NCBI GenBank assembly: GCA_008711295.1
Contig: VUYV01000180.1
Span: forward strand, 1,512,020-1,576,019
DNA: 64,000 nt
Source: Anarhynchus alexandrinus
Taxonomy: Eukaryota; Chordata; Aves; Charadriiformes; Charadriidae
Reading direction: 5' to 3'
Within the stretch, counting starts at the first letter, position 1. Every line of letters starts with the position of its first letter. Positions 10,901 to 24,100 of this stretch are shown one piece after another. The position numbers and the translations under genes were made by a program. Below the pieces are notes generated by a model. It did no database searches and was not told the DNA's origin. It saw nothing but the letters and a program-made list of their open reading frames with translations.

Positions 10901-13900
10901 TACAAATATATGTAAAGACAGGTACAGATTATCTTTTTTAACATCAGATAATACATACTGGCACTTAACACTCTTAGTGGAAGAGTTTCCCTCTTTGGAA
11001 ACAATGCAACAACTTACTGCTATGTTTTGCTTTTGATAAGATAGGTATTATTGAAAGTATTTAACTCTAATCCCTCTGTAGGATTCTTTCTGTGAAGCTT
11101 TACACTGTCTAAGAGTAAGTAAGGCATCAACTCCATGCGCCCTTCATGATGACTGGGGACACTCAGCACATCCAGTGGGCAGCTGACACATCCTTTGGCC
11201 CCTTTGCCCTGCACTTTGGTCTGGATTCCTCCTGTAAAATTTTAAAATGTTCAAGTTAGACTTCTAACATATGCTAGTTGCCCCTGACCTCTATAATCAG
11301 GGAGGGTCAGACCTCTAAGTAATGACTTATCCCACCTACTTTAAATGCACCTCCTGGATTTGTGTGAATTGCACTCTAGAGGTGATTCTCACATTAGACA
11401 AGACAAAGCTTTGACTTTGTACTTAAGAATCCCATCCTAAATAAAACTGGGTTTGCCATTACTGAGGTGTCTCCGCAAGCCAGGTTTTGATTATAAGGTG
11501 TGAGTGTGATGTCTTTCACATGCTTAGCTCACTCAGGATAATATATCTTTGCTCCAATAATTTCTCATATAACTTACTGTGAAAATTTGAGCAATAAGCT
11601 TTTTGCAATCCACTTACATTGTGTATTAATTTACAACTTGAGAATTGTAACAGGAAGCTTGCAGCACCTTTATACTTTACAAGTTTCCTCCTGTACAAAT
11701 GCAAATTAAATTTTCTCACTAGAAATATTAAACTTCAGTGGATTCTTCTCTTTTTTCCATGTAAAGTAAATTAGTGCCATCTCTATTTTAGTTATGGCCT
11801 TACAAATAGCCAAATATGTTTTTTTTTTATTTATTTTGTATTAATTTTCATTTTTTGTTTGCAAACATAAAACTGTATATGTATAGAGCTCATGTCCCTC
11901 AACTGAGTCTGGATGTCACTCTAAAACAATGTAACAATTTATTCAAAACAATATCACTACTGAAATTTTTTCATAAAGTAATATGCAAATTGTATATATG
12001 TAAGGTCTACAACATAAAATAGTTCAAAAACTAAACATGTAAATTGTATAACTAATCCAACGGCATTTTATTAAGGTAAGCAGCTTATCCAAATGAAAAA
12101 TATATCTGAATTATTAAGAATTTTGTAGATAATTTATAAACAGGAAAAACTACCAGTCCTTATAACTCATGGAATATAATACTAATTATATATTGGATGT
12201 GGTTTGGCTGCAGGTCTTGCTGCAGCAGTGCTAGTGAACTACTAAACATCAGTGGTTTAGAACAGGTTTTTTGAAACTTCTGTGACCAGTCATTAAAGAA
12301 TCATTGCTTATTAGACAAGGTACAAGACAAGAAAAAGCTATTTTTCTGTTCAGATACATTCCTGAAAGGAAAGAAAACCTCTCAAGAATTGAAAAGAACA
12401 TCAAACTAAAACCAAGTAGATTCTTTTACAGTCTTCTACTAGAACATACAGATTTATCACTACAGTGAGTTTTTTAAGTGAGACTTTTTTTAAAAAAACT
12501 ACCATAGATATGTGTTACAAGCGGGTGAAACCGTAGGGGATGGAGTCCAGAATATATATTAATGACTTTCTAAGGAAAAATTACTATTTTGGGCTAAAAA
12601 GTAACTATTTCCTAATAAATATATTTTAGTTTAAACAGACTATCCAAATCATGTCTTGATTAAGATTATTCCCATTCTCCCACACTAATTTTTCCCCAAA
12701 ACAGTAACAATGCCTGTATTTGTCTATAATTAATTACTCAAAACAAAATTGTAAATATAATATGCATATGAATTCATACTAAGGCTAAAAGATATTTCAA
12801 AATTATCATCATAAGAAAGGAAATTTTAAAAACATCCTGATGGCTTAGCTACTGGATGAAATGTTTCCCCTGATATCTAATAAATCCCTCTTATAAAGGT
12901 ATTTATTTGTTTCTTGAGAACAGAATCCATATGAAAGCCATATTTATCTCCTAAATAAGGATGGCAAATTATCTACAATGATAATAAGGTATCTCCAAAT
13001 TATATTATTCATTAACACTACAAAGGGAAGACATTTGCTCTGCATTTTGTTAATTCTAGTGAGGAAGAGTGTAATGTTACTTCATTTGTCTTCCTCCACA
13101 TGTACTCATAATGCTTGCACAGTGAGTAACACAACTGGTCCCTGGCTTCTCATTGAAAACTCTTGAGTAGTAAGATTCACTGCCATCGCCAGCTGGGACA
13201 TAAAGGGAGACATAGTTCACCAAAAGAGCCAGCAAAAAAGATCATCTCACAAAATAGCAATCTGAGCTCTTAGAACACTTCAAAAGGAAGACATTTTTCT
13301 CCGTTAGTCACTTTCAGTTACAAACTTTACATGTATGGGTCTGTTTCAAAAAGAAAAATACCTAACCATGACGAAAATATTATTTCAAGTCATTCAGGGT
13401 GAGTGTTGCAAACATATACGTTACACATATATAACCAAAGAAAAGTTCTTCCTCAGTCCTTTCAAGTTAAGCCTTCCAAGTCCTTTTTTAATAACCTCAA
13501 CAACCAGTGTTTAGGCTTCACGCTAGAAGACACTTACAGCCATTGTGCAACGACGTTAATGCCTAAACTTGCAAGCCATCCTGAAACTTAGGAAATAATA
13601 GCTCGAGCTCAAGATTACATCACTGCAATCACACTACTTCTGAATAGGAGTTTTCTTGCCCTACTGAAGCCTGAACATGGCTAAAGTGAGGAGGTGCCTG
13701 CCTGCAGAATCACAGCAGGATCCAGAGGGATCAATGAGGGCGGTACAACTACCAAACAGCACAGGAAAAAATGGGACAAGAAAAATAAAACTACAGTACT
13801 TGCAAAATGTCACTGATGTTTCACATGCTAACAAAACTTCAGTTCAGTATATTTTTGCAGCAAAATTTTCTCTGTAAATTTAACTTTCCAGAAATTGCTG

Positions 13901-15108
13901 AGGGTACACTTCAGGCCATACATATATAAACCAATGACTTAATCTATTATGAAAATATGCTGATCTTTCATACCTGTAAAACAGCAGATATAAGTTATCT
14001 CAATAGGAGAAATCTATATCCCAACAGAACTAACTAGTCTCAAGCACATTTATTTTTAGTATTATTTTTGCTACATTTTTACTATCTTCTTACAATAAAG
14101 TGTATTATTTATTTTCTGAAGTCCAAAAAGAGGTTGGAATCCATTTATTCAATGAAAATGAGAACACGTGCAATAAGAAAATACATGTATGTCATTTTAA
14201 TAAGCAACAAGACATGAATCAATATTTAACATAAGTACTGAATTTTATCCTTAAATGGTTTTGCAAACCTAAAAATATATTTTATACATGGCAGTTTTCT
14301 AAAGAAGACAGTCTGACAGGTGAATTATTATATATATGCATAAGTACTTGAATTACATCTGTCTACCTATATTCATGTCTTTTTTGCTTTTCATTAGACA
14401 TTTTGGTATGTTTAGAATCTGCTCCTTGCATCTTAACGTGGATCACCTGCAGTGAAAGACTCCAAAAAAGAAAAAAGAAGAAAAAAGAGAACCCCATCAA
14501 AAAAGGTAGATTTGGCTTCATATTCATATTACTAAGGGTACAGTAAAATCAGCTGCATCCCATCCCTTGTATCTCAGCACCTTCATCTTTTAATTCACAG
14601 GTTTACTCCCACGAACAACAAAAAACAATTGAGATACCAGAAACAGACATGAACAAAAATGCTAGTTCTCCTCAATCATTGGCTAGAGATTCAGCTAAAT
14701 GAATGGAATTGTCTCCACTGAGATCAGAAACAGAATTGAGATTATCTAACTATGGAGTTCATAGTCCAGCAGAAGTCCACGAGTATTTTTATTTGTATGT
14801 ATTAGAAAATTAAAAAAGAAAACAAAACAGAGTCCTGTTTAGGATCAACAACTTTTTGTCATTCCAAGTTATGTTTAAAAGCATGGTTGATGGTGATAGA
14901 AATAGGCACTACAAGATGGCAAAGTACAGAAGAAACAGGGGAATGGCTTGGCAGCTACAACGCATAGCATTTTCTGACTAACTCAGTACATCTACATCCA
15001 GTGTCAGGAAGGATATCCCTGCCATCAGCAGAAATCTGAACAGAAGAAAGCAATGGATGTGTTGAGAGCTTATGGGTAAGAATTAAGGGGCAGGCTAACA
15101 TGGTAGAT
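7920..15108. other. Intron sequence, mostly featureless
   Basis: AT-rich intron of MYO16. Apart from a small GC-rich island at 9755-10135 (separate entry) I see no gene, RNA or named repeat. The stretch 11700-14400 is especially AT-rich, with homopolymer runs and no readable coding sequence. Confidence 0.55.
9755..10135 (+). other. GC-rich island of unknown nature with a 112-codon open frame
   Basis: A local rise in GC and CpG within AT-rich intron; the segment from about 10010 to 10085 contains GCACGGGCGGTGCGG. On the plus strand, antisense to MYO16, an open frame runs from an ATG at 9796 to a stop at 10134 and is rich in Cys and Gln, for example YQCQITSCSQSDCC. A GTATGT donor-like site follows near 10127. 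I do not recognise a protein family. It may be an old inserted fragment, a regulatory element, or a non-coding RNA exon; the sequence does not decide. Confidence 0.3.
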
Positions 15109-15218
15109 GTGGTGCTTAGGGACATGTTTTAGTGGTGGTTTTGGCAGTGTTAGGTTGATGGTTGGACTTGGTAATCTTAAAGGTCCCTTCCAACCTAGAC
15201 GATTCTATGATTCTATGA
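15109..15218 (+). mobile_element. Short CR1 LINE 3' end
   Basis: About 110 bp with the 3' terminus of a CR1 subfamily: GGTGCTTAGGGACATGTTTT at the start, then GGTTGGACTTGGTAATCTTA, then CCCTTCCAACCTAGACGATT and two ATTCTATG units. It is a different subfamily from the CR1 that follows directly. The next CR1 starts inside or at the end of this ATTCTATG tail. Confidence 0.9.
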
Positions 15219-16212
15219 GTGACACTGTTGTGGGTGTTTACTACAGTCGACCAGATCAGGAAGAGGAAGTCGATGAGGCCTTCTACAGGCAGCTGGAAAT
15301 AGCCTCATAATCACAGGCCCTCGCACTCTTGGAGGACTTCAACCACCCTGATACTTGCTGGGAAGGCAACACAGCCAGGTCCGCACAGCCCAGGAGGTTT
15401 CTGCAGAGCACTGATTATAACTTTTTGACATAGGTGGCAGTGGAGGAGCCAACAAGGAGTGGTGGCGCTGCTGGACCTTGTGCTAACAAAGAAGGGTCCT
15501 GCACCTAGGGAGGAATAACTCCATGCACCAGTACAGGTTAAGGGTTGTCCTGATAGTTGACAAGTTGACCATGAGCCAGCAATGTGCTCTTGTAGCCAGG
15601 AGACCCAATGGTATCCTGGGGTGCATTAAAAAGAAAGTGGCCAGCAGGTCAAGGGAAGTCATCCTCCCCCTCTACTCTGCCCTGGTGAGGCCATATCTGG
15701 AGTACTGTGTCCGGTTCTGGGGTCCCCAGTTCAAGAAAGACAAGGAACTACTGGAGAGAGCCCAGCGAAGGGCTACAAAGATGATCAAGGGACTGGAGCA
15801 TCTCTCTTTTGAGGAAAGGCTGAGAGACCTGGGTCTGTTTAGCCTGGAGAAGACTGAAAGTGGATCTCATCAATGCTTATAAATATCTAAAGGGTAGGTG
15901 TCAAGAGGATGGGGCCAGACTCTTTTCAGTGGTGCCCAGCAATAGGACAAGAGGCAATGGGCACAAAGTGGAACACAGGAAATTCCATCTGAACATAAGG
16001 AAAAACTTCTATACTTTGAGGGTGGCAGACCACTGGCACAGTCTACCCAGAAAGGTGGTGGGGTCTCCTTCTCCGGAGATATTCAAAACCCGCCTGGATG
16101 CATTCGTGTCCAACCTGTTGCAGGTGAACCTGTTTTAGCAGGGGGGTTGGACTAGATGATCTCCAGAGGTCCCTTCCAACCCCTACCATTCTGTGATTTT
16201 GTGATTCTGTGA
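15219..16212 (+). mobile_element. CR1 LINE with internal deletion, abutting another CR1 tail
   Basis: The copy begins in the endonuclease part of ORF2 (DTVVGVYYSRPDQEEEVDEA, FYRQLEIAS), continues through ALLEDFNHPDTCWEGNTAR, then jumps near 15495 from the CANKEG region to the late reverse-transcriptase region (PCT.GGITP, then [20 protein letters not shown]). Compared with the copy at 52391-54905, about 1.47 kb is missing at this point. The 3' end is complete, with GATGATCTCCAGAGGTCCC and ATTCTGTG units to about 16212. Stops in ORF2 make it inactive. Confidence 0.92.
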
Positions 16213-17017
16213 ATTTGTAGTCAGAGGAAGACTGGGAAGCTTGGTCTTGTGTACATGACAGAGGAGCCCCTCCTGGTGGAAGACAAGGATATGAAGGGAT
16301 GAGTTTTCCAGGAGCTGCAGCAGAGACCTGACAGGAGAAAGTGCAGTAATGCAGGAGGCTGAGCTAGGACTAATCAGAGAGGTTTTTGGAAGGTAGCTGT
16401 GGGTAAGTGGTGATTTGTGAGCCATACGGGGGGTCAGTGGGATCTGTGAGTAGCTCTCCTGAAGTGGTCTATACAAAGGCACATCAAGCATGTCCTGGGA
16501 GAATGAGGATGAAGGAAAAGTGAAAAGGTGGGATGTTAAGAGTTACCAGTCATTTTTAGGCATGGCCTCCAAATCCCAAACCCAGGGCACCCTTCCACAA
16601 CTCAATGACTGTAAAACTTTGAATGCAGCTACTGTGTTAAGTGGATCCTGGACTCTCATTCAGAGATGTACACAGCAAAAAAAGTTCACTAAAAATAAGA
16701 ATTTGACACCAGAATATAAGAAAATAACAGCAAAAAGTGCTTATTTTGGCACCCTTTCAAATTTCAGTGCAAATTTAATTTTTGCTGGAGAAAAACTGCT
16801 GTTGATGTTAGATTGATTTTAATGAGCTGTATTGGGTTGATAGCTTTACAATGTTTATTCTCAAATGATCTGTCATTTGAGATGCCATCTATAGTACAGA
16901 ATTGTGTAAGCTTTACACATTAAAACCAGAATAGTCTCCTTGACTTGAAAGTATTTGCTATTGCTACAGAAGACTACCACAAAGAAAAGAGAAGCAGGTG
17001 AAAAAATTGTGCTTTAC
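16213..17017. other. Intron sequence, no recognised element
   Basis: Intron of MYO16 directly downstream, in gene sense, of the exon at 17018-17143. Moderate GC up to about 16500, then AT-rich. No repeat or coding signal recognised; the two open frames of about 100 codons have no recognisable domain. Confidence 0.5.
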
Positions 17018-17143
17018 CTGTCCATACTTTGCAGCTAAATGTAGAGGTGTCCAGTACTGATTATCCACTACATTGAGATCAGCCCCATGATCCAGTATCA
17101 GAGATGCAACATTCTTGTATCCATTAGCGCAGGCCACATGCAG
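17018..17143 (-). CDS. MYO16: MYO16 internal exon (canonical ankyrin repeat)
   Basis: 126-nt exon, 42 codons, phase 0 at both ends. The acceptor is TTATATTGCAG and the donor GTAAAG. It begins [20 protein letters not shown] and ends [12 protein letters not shown]. The WTPLHLAA motif is the ankyrin helix-1 consensus, and [10 protein letters not shown] is the beta-hairpin loop between repeats. This is the best-conserved ankyrin unit in the window and, with the ACACDNPD exon, the main basis for the MYO16 call. A possible ATG just upstream of the exon in the same frame is intronic and not a start. Being symmetrical (0,0), this exon could be skipped without shifting the frame. Confidence 0.96.
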
Positions 17144-17746
17144 CTGCAATATAAAAGTATCTTAATAGTTTAAAGAACTCAGAAAAACCCATGATGTGCT
17201 ACTGCATATCTTGGCTGTCCACAGACCTAACTGGCTAAATCACGATAATGACAAATAAAAAATATACATGCAGTAAGCATTTATAAACAAAAAACACCAA
17301 AAAATAAGAATGTCAGCTTATTGACATCTATTTAAACAATCTAGCATCACTAGATACTTTTCATACAATTTCAAGCAAGCATTCTTTCAAGCATGTTCGC
17401 AAACTTCATGAGCCCAGGTAGATTCATACACTTCAGCAGTGCGTGGCCTAGACCTAACTTTCTTTTATGGGAGTTCAAATATCCCAGATGTAAGATGACA
17501 CTACTTTACTCCAAAATGAATTCGTTAACACATAATCAAACCAAGCACAGTGAGTTTACAGCACAAAATCAGTCACAAAAAGTAGTTTTTCAATTTTGAA
17601 CCACAGATTTTATTCCGTTTGCTTGAATTGATTCCCTAGATACCTAAATATTTTGAGTGGTATATGTTTTAATAATTTCTTTGATTGTCTGTATCAGTAA
17701 ACTTCATTTCAGAGTCAAAATGGAACAGAGAGATGGGGGAAAATAC

Positions 17747-17812
17747 AGTGACAGAATGACAGAAACTCAGGTCAGCAGGTACCTCAGGAGGTCACATAGT
17801 GCAACTTCAAAG
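17747..17812 (-). mobile_element. Probable CR1 LINE 3' terminus, short and old
   Basis: On the plus strand, CAGTGACAGAATGACAGAAA followed by CAGGTACCTCAGGAGGTCA resembles the reverse complement of a CR1 3' end (AGAATCATAGA..., GGAAGGGACCTCAGGAGGTC). Only about 65 bp can be followed. Confidence 0.5.
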
Positions 17813-20241
17813 GTAGCTGTGTTTGCTTGTGGCTTGTCATTCTGAGTAGCAAATACAGTACGAGTGACAAGGTACTGAAAACTGTAGTGGCAAGAAGGGG
17901 ATGAGGAAACTCAAAAATATCCTTGTTAGTGGCTGATTTGAGAAAATGGACATTAACTTTTGCAATATAATGTTACTTAAGGCTCTATATGTGTTCAGTA
18001 TTTATATCAGCAATTAATTCCACTATAAATGGTATTTATAGAATGAGACTTAAAAAAGAATATAGATAGATTTTAATTTTTATTTAATTATTATAAATAG
18101 TATGTAAAATAAATATGAAAGCAATATAAAACCAATGTAATGCCAAACTGAACTTGTCAAGAGAGAAAGAGAGAAAGTGATCACAGAGAAACACATAGTA
18201 GGGTAATACAAATTATTTTCTCTGGTAATAATCAAGTGAAAGAGGAAAATGCAATAAAGAACCCTACATCAGGGAAAAATTGTCATTTGCGGGTTTTGGT
18301 GGAAATTGTTTCTTAAGTCTGGTGAATAATTCTGTTGAGGCACATATTTCACATGACCAGATTGATCCAAGTTACAGTTTAGGGATGTTTATTTTCTCAT
18401 GGTTCTCTACAATGATTTCAAACATTCCCTCCGCTTCGGGGAGCAAAGGGGACAAAATTTGCATTTGGAAACTGGCATAATATAATTGCTCATCCCCAGT
18501 CAGAAGGAGCTGATTATCATGATGGCCAGCAAGAACAGGGCTCAGGAAGATTGCAGAAATGGAGAACTGAGATTATAGGTGGTAACCTGTATCCCCAGAT
18601 CATGTAGCCCAACTACATAATTTTTTCCCTTGAAGCAACATTAGCCAAAGAGACTATTTTTCAGAAGATTGGAATGGATGGCTAATGGCAAGTAAAAGGT
18701 CTTGCAATAAACCTGTTACGAAAACCGTGTAGTTCCAAAGTCATTACAAGCATAGGAGACACCAAAAACAGAGTCCAGGATATTATTTGCCTTATTTGCT
18801 ATTTCTGGTTCAGCTGCACCAGCAGAGCATGCTTAAAGTTTTCTCTAAGAACAGGTTTGATGTAAAGGGATGAAACACATAGCTCATCAAAAAACTTCCC
18901 CTGAAAAGGGGGTAGAATACCCCTGCCCTGGGGACAGAACGCCAATTCTGTATGCTAAATATGTTCTAATTTCATATGTACAAAATCCTCAAAATTATCC
19001 CATAATCAGACATAACTTCAGCTTGTCTTCTGTTTTAACAGAAGAAATTACATTTTCTATTCAGACATCAATTTGACAAGTGCTATTTTAAAGTAGTTTA
19101 AAAGCTCACAGGACAAAGGAAATATTTTATGACTGAAATCTGTCATAAAAAAATAAAGAAAAAATATTACAGGAGAATTTAGCAGAAAAATTAACTTTGC
19201 CATATATCATTCTGTGACTGTATTGCATGTGTACGTATGTATGTGCTATGAATCTATAAGAATGTCTGCATTTATATATTTATGGCATCAATTTTTTGCA
19301 TGATTCATCTTAATTTACACATGGACTTAGATATATTCATTCTATCAAGAGAAAACAAATCTCATTGGCTACTTACAGCTGAGATACTTGTTGTTTTCTC
19401 TTTACAGATAGATGTAGAGCAACACAAAACTATTCCCAGAACCCTTTGATACATATACAGCTTTCACAGACTGGCTGACTCCACACCCATGAATAGAGAC
19501 AGAGCAGTTTAACAAATTCCGGTTTTCCCACCAGTTTGTCAGACAAAAGTTTCACATAATAGAAATCTCAAACAAAAGCAAAATGATCCACTCTGTAGCT
19601 ACTTGTTGCAAGACTATGAAAGAAGTTCAAAAAATCAAAGTTCAACATAAAAGCTGTTCACGCAAAAAATGTCCCCTCTGCCAACATCCCACCAAGCAAA
19701 AAACAAAAATCAAACTATGCACAATGCTTTCCTCCTAGGATTTGTGGTACTGTTAAACATATTTCAGATGTGCATTTCAACTATTCCAGCTACCAACAGA
19801 AAAAGATTTATACAGTGATAGTTTGATAAGTTCATAACTCCGTTTAACTAAGCCAGTTCAGACTAAAGTAGCAGTAAGTAAACAACTTTGCATTTTGCTG
19901 TGATTTAGCAGCTCAGCTTAAATGTACCAGAAAACTGGAAGTTAAATGAATGCTTTTATGAATTAAACTAAAGGTTGTGTCATTTTTTCCTACCTCTCCC
20001 CTGCTTCCCTCCTGTTTTTAACTACTGTTGACTGCCTTGGGTGGCCACCCCAAAAGTCATAGCTTTCTATATAGACAGAGCCGGTGTCTGGATTCAACAA
20101 CCCCAGATATGAGGCTGCTCACTTTTTCAGTTACAGTTATAACACCCCACAGGTATTAAAAGATGGAACTAAATACTAATGATTCAGTGTATTAATTCAT
20201 TAATTCAGTATCATGCAATTGAATTCAGCATAAATGCTGAC

Positions 20242-20276
<35 letters not shown>
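20242..20276. repeat. ATA/TAA microsatellite
   Basis: A perfect run of about 11.7 trinucleotide units (ATA)n, 35 bp. Intronic. Confidence 0.97.
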
Positions 20277-20277
<1 letters not shown>

Positions 20278-20996
20278 TTCAGTAAAATGTGCCTTTCTAA
20301 TTATTTTAGTACAATATTTGCAGGAAAACACAAAAGAATTTTTAAAAGTTATTCAGTATCTTAATGCTGCTGATGACCATTTACTGATTGATAATTATGT
20401 TGAAGATTTTATATGCAAAGAGAACATTCCACAGACATGCTATCTAGGGAAAAATACATTAATTTAAAAATTATTTTATTACATTAATTTTAAAATTATT
20501 TGACAGCTGAAGAAGTAGCAATCCTGAAAAACAAAGGAATAGAAGATCTATTAGCAGAAAAATGTATAATGAGACCCAGTGACTGCCAATAACTTGGAGC
20601 TTTGGAAGAAGGAATACTTATCCACTGATATGGTGGATGCTTCATTACACTGAATCCAGATGGGATAGCTTCATAAAACAGTATTTTAGCCTGGCTCAGC
20701 CAGAAGATATGAGCCTAAACCAGGAATCATTGAGTGAAGTTTCAGACCCTCTCTTACACAGAATGTCAGAGACCACAAGTGTCTGCTGCAGTTCTAAACT
20801 ACAGTGTCATTTTTTTTTTGTTATAAATTTTTGTGTTGCATATTCAGTGGTTAAGAAAGTAAGAAAGTTGTCATTAAAGCAAAATCTTTCATTACCTCAT
20901 TTCTCTTCTTAGAGAATTGCCTTGCAAACACGCTCACCAGTACACAGTTGCAGTACATGCATATCCACAGGGTGATGATTACAGATTCCCACTCAC

Positions 20997-21121
20997 CAGG
21001 GTAACTCCTTCATCATTCTTTTGATTTACACTTCCTCCACTTGATACGAGCTGTTGGACATCTGTGAGCATTGTCATAGGTCTCTGTATCTTCATTTGGC
21101 GCAATGAATTCAGCTCTACAC
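20997..21121 (-). CDS. MYO16: MYO16 internal exon (inter-repeat linker and start of the next ankyrin repeat)
   Basis: 125-nt exon, phase 1 in and phase 0 out. The acceptor is a polypyrimidine tract ending TTCCAG and the donor is GTGAGT. With the G left over from the previous exon it reads [16 protein letters not shown], then [17 protein letters not shown], then KNDEGVTL. The first part is the basic linker between the two ankyrin blocks of MYO16, and the second is the start of the next block. A 69-codon open frame overlaps this exon in a different frame and ignores the acceptor, so it is not the gene product. The exon is intact. The intron to the next exon is only 3.9 kb. Confidence 0.94.
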
Positions 21122-24100
21122 CTGGAAAAAAAGAAAAGGGTAAAACCTTTTGCTATTTTGTTCATCAATAAAGAACAGATATATGATTTTGTGTTCTGGG
21201 TTAGTAAAAGCTTAACCAACACTTAATTAGACTTCAGTGTATATTTATGGAACATGTTTACTTCCTCATATTTACCAACAAGTTTACTTGTATCTTTATT
21301 TATCAGTCACTACATGGATGATTTTATGTCAGTTAGTACTATCAAATAAAAGGGCCTGATCCCCTAGTGACTGGCAGGAGCAGTTGTAGGTAAAGCAGTT
21401 GTAATATCATTAAATCCATTGGGATTGTGAAAATAGCTGTGAATGGGAAAAGAATTAAACACTCTAAGGAAGCCACTCCAGTCTTTGGGTCTTAATGAAA
21501 ATTATTATTGGCTGCATTCTTTCAGCCCTGTGTGTACATCACAGTGCCCAGACCAGTCCCTCAAATTTGTCAGCTAGACTGCTTGAGAGGTTGTGAAGGG
21601 AAGCAAATGACATTAAAACTCCACACTTTTTTTTATCTGCCTGGCTTATTTTTAACTGGTATTGGTTCTTCAGCAGAGCCTAGACCATTGCAAGTCCCCA
21701 TAAATGAAGAGAAAATGTGGTATTGAGTCAGGAACAAATGGGAGGGGATGAAAGGACCGAAGGGCACGAGATCGCTTGTGTCAGCATTGCTACTGAATGA
21801 AACAGTTGCCAAACTACAGCTTTAAAAGGAAGAGAAGGCAGGCAGTCTGTAACCAAAAGAAAGCATGTCCTCCAGTCTGAAGAGTCTTAAAATTAGAAAC
21901 AGAGGGTACAACAAAATTGCTAATTGGCTGGGGCTTGTTTGGAATATCTAACCAAAATTCAGGGCTTGATTCTTCTGCTCCTAACTTCATGTGGTCATTT
22001 ACATCCATATATAGAAAATGTAATTTGAGTACAAAATCCCGTCCTCTCTGCCCTGGCCATGACATAACAAAAATCTATGAATAAATAATTTCTTGGTTCT
22101 CTTCCACATTTTTCAGTGACCTGAAAAGTTACTACTAATAAATCAATTTAATTACTATGTATTTAACTCAAATATTTTTGCTTGAACAATTCATTTTATA
22201 TTTTATCTTCAACAATTCTTGCAGTTTTTTGCATTACTAAAACAACTGAAGCACGTTTCAGAGTAAAAGCATTATTTTTAGTCTCTTAGTTTTAATCTAC
22301 CCTGGAACTTGTATAAATGGGTATATCATATGTAGTTCAGCAAAGAATCCCATTTGTTTTCTTTCTTTAACATGCTATTCTATACACTGCTTTATGTTCT
22401 GAATTTTATTTGCCTGCAGCACTTCTAAGAGTTTCATCTCTGAGGTGAAATGTTCAGAGTGTGAACACTGTCTTGCTGGCCAAATTTACTTGTTCTTATA
22501 TTTTTCACACCTGTCACCTAAATGATACTAAATGACACCAAATGTGAAACACAAATATAAACTCAAGCTGGAGAAAATGAGATGTTTTTTGTATCTGGAC
22601 TAAAACCAGTGATCTTTCACACAAATGCAATTCAGACAAATATATACGTGTATATATATGATATTGAGAGCTTAAATTAGATAACCATCCAAAAGCAAAA
22701 TGTACTAATATCCTATTACCTGCCAGTTGTTAGACTGGAACACAATGCAGATTTCATAGGATCTTCTGAGTATATCCTAGCAATCAATGTATTCATACTG
22801 TCAGAATTGAAGTTTTTATGCCTACATCACATTTTACAGTAATGACTTAAAACTACCTCATGACATTTACAGATTACTGATGCAACCTGGCATCAATTAA
22901 ATCTATTTTTTTCTTTCTGTTTCTGCCTATTTCCTCTTTTTGCAACAATAAATTGACACTTTAACATTCTTGTGCCAGTGACAGAACTTTCTCGAACGTG
23001 CAAGTTATATTTTCCAAAACATTATGCGATGTGAAGGGCTATATACACCCAAAATTAATTATCATTTGCAGCAGTGACTTCACTTTTTAAACAAGTTACA
23101 TAGATAGACTGAGCAGCTGAAATGAAACTTGACAGCTCTTTCTCATGTTGTCAGCTAAAAGAGATTAAAGTTTAAAAATATATCATTTTATACCTGATGA
23201 AGAAGGCTATTGTTAAGTACTGCTGACAGAATTTGTGTCAATTTCTTTCTTTCTCTTGATGTTTCCAGTAAACAATTAGCATAAGTTTTATTTTTCAAGG
23301 AGAGAGGCAACAGGTGGAAATTAATGTACTACTTCTTTTGTGTGTGAATTATACCCCAAACACTCAAAAATGGAAATTAAGTCCATAATCCACAAATTAG
23401 AAATATCAGTTTCTGACCCAGGAAGGAAAAAAGAAAAAAAAAAAAAAAGACTGAGAGTGAAAACCAGCTATTATCAGGCTGTTTGGTTCATCATGTTTCA
23501 TGTTAATTACGGTAATGGCTACAAGTTGAGGGCAGAGGCCAACTGGGTCCACTCAGCCTTTTCAAGCAATTTACTACTGACTTACGCTTAGCATGGTCAG
23601 AGAATAAACTTATCAGTATATGCTTATACTAACAGTGAAATATTGATCCTTACAACTTGTAAATTGCACTTTATAGAACCTTGGTGTGTATTGCTTAGGG
23701 GCCCAAAAATACTGGCTCTTGAAAGATTAACTTTGCTCACGCTGAAGGAGTCATCAAGAATAGAGTTTAGCTGCATCAATTGCTACATACATCACATATA
23801 CCACAAATATAATTACAGTCATCAACTCAGAGAAAATACATAAACAATGCTACAAAGCAACAAAAGGCACAGTCTATGTGACTTTCAAGATGGCTTTACT
23901 GGTTTCAAGCTAATAATTGTATAAAGGAATGATACACATTTCATTAAACAAATCGCAGTAAATAGCCTAGCAAGAGAGCAACCACAGTGACATGTTCAAC
24001 AGACTTCATTTTTCAAAAGTCCAAAGGAGTTGTGAAAATGCTACAGAAACAACAGACATTCCCTTCCTCTGCCTTTACAGAAAACAGAATGAAAACATGA

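Larger units (their letters stand above)
17144..20996. other. MYO16 intron, 3.9 kb
   Basis: The shortest complete MYO16 intron in the window. It holds a small old CR1 end (17747-17812) and an ATA microsatellite (20242-20276). Otherwise AT-rich with no recognised element. Confidence 0.7.

Noticed and set aside
20500..20592. Short coding-like stretch reading EEVAILKNKGIEDLLAEK on the plus strand.
   Set aside because: Only about 27 codons before a stop, no splice sites in frame, on the opposite strand to MYO16; probably chance.
21013..21222. 69-codon minus frame overlapping a MYO16 exon.
   Set aside because: It reads through the acceptor in the wrong frame; the real exon uses another frame that joins both neighbours.
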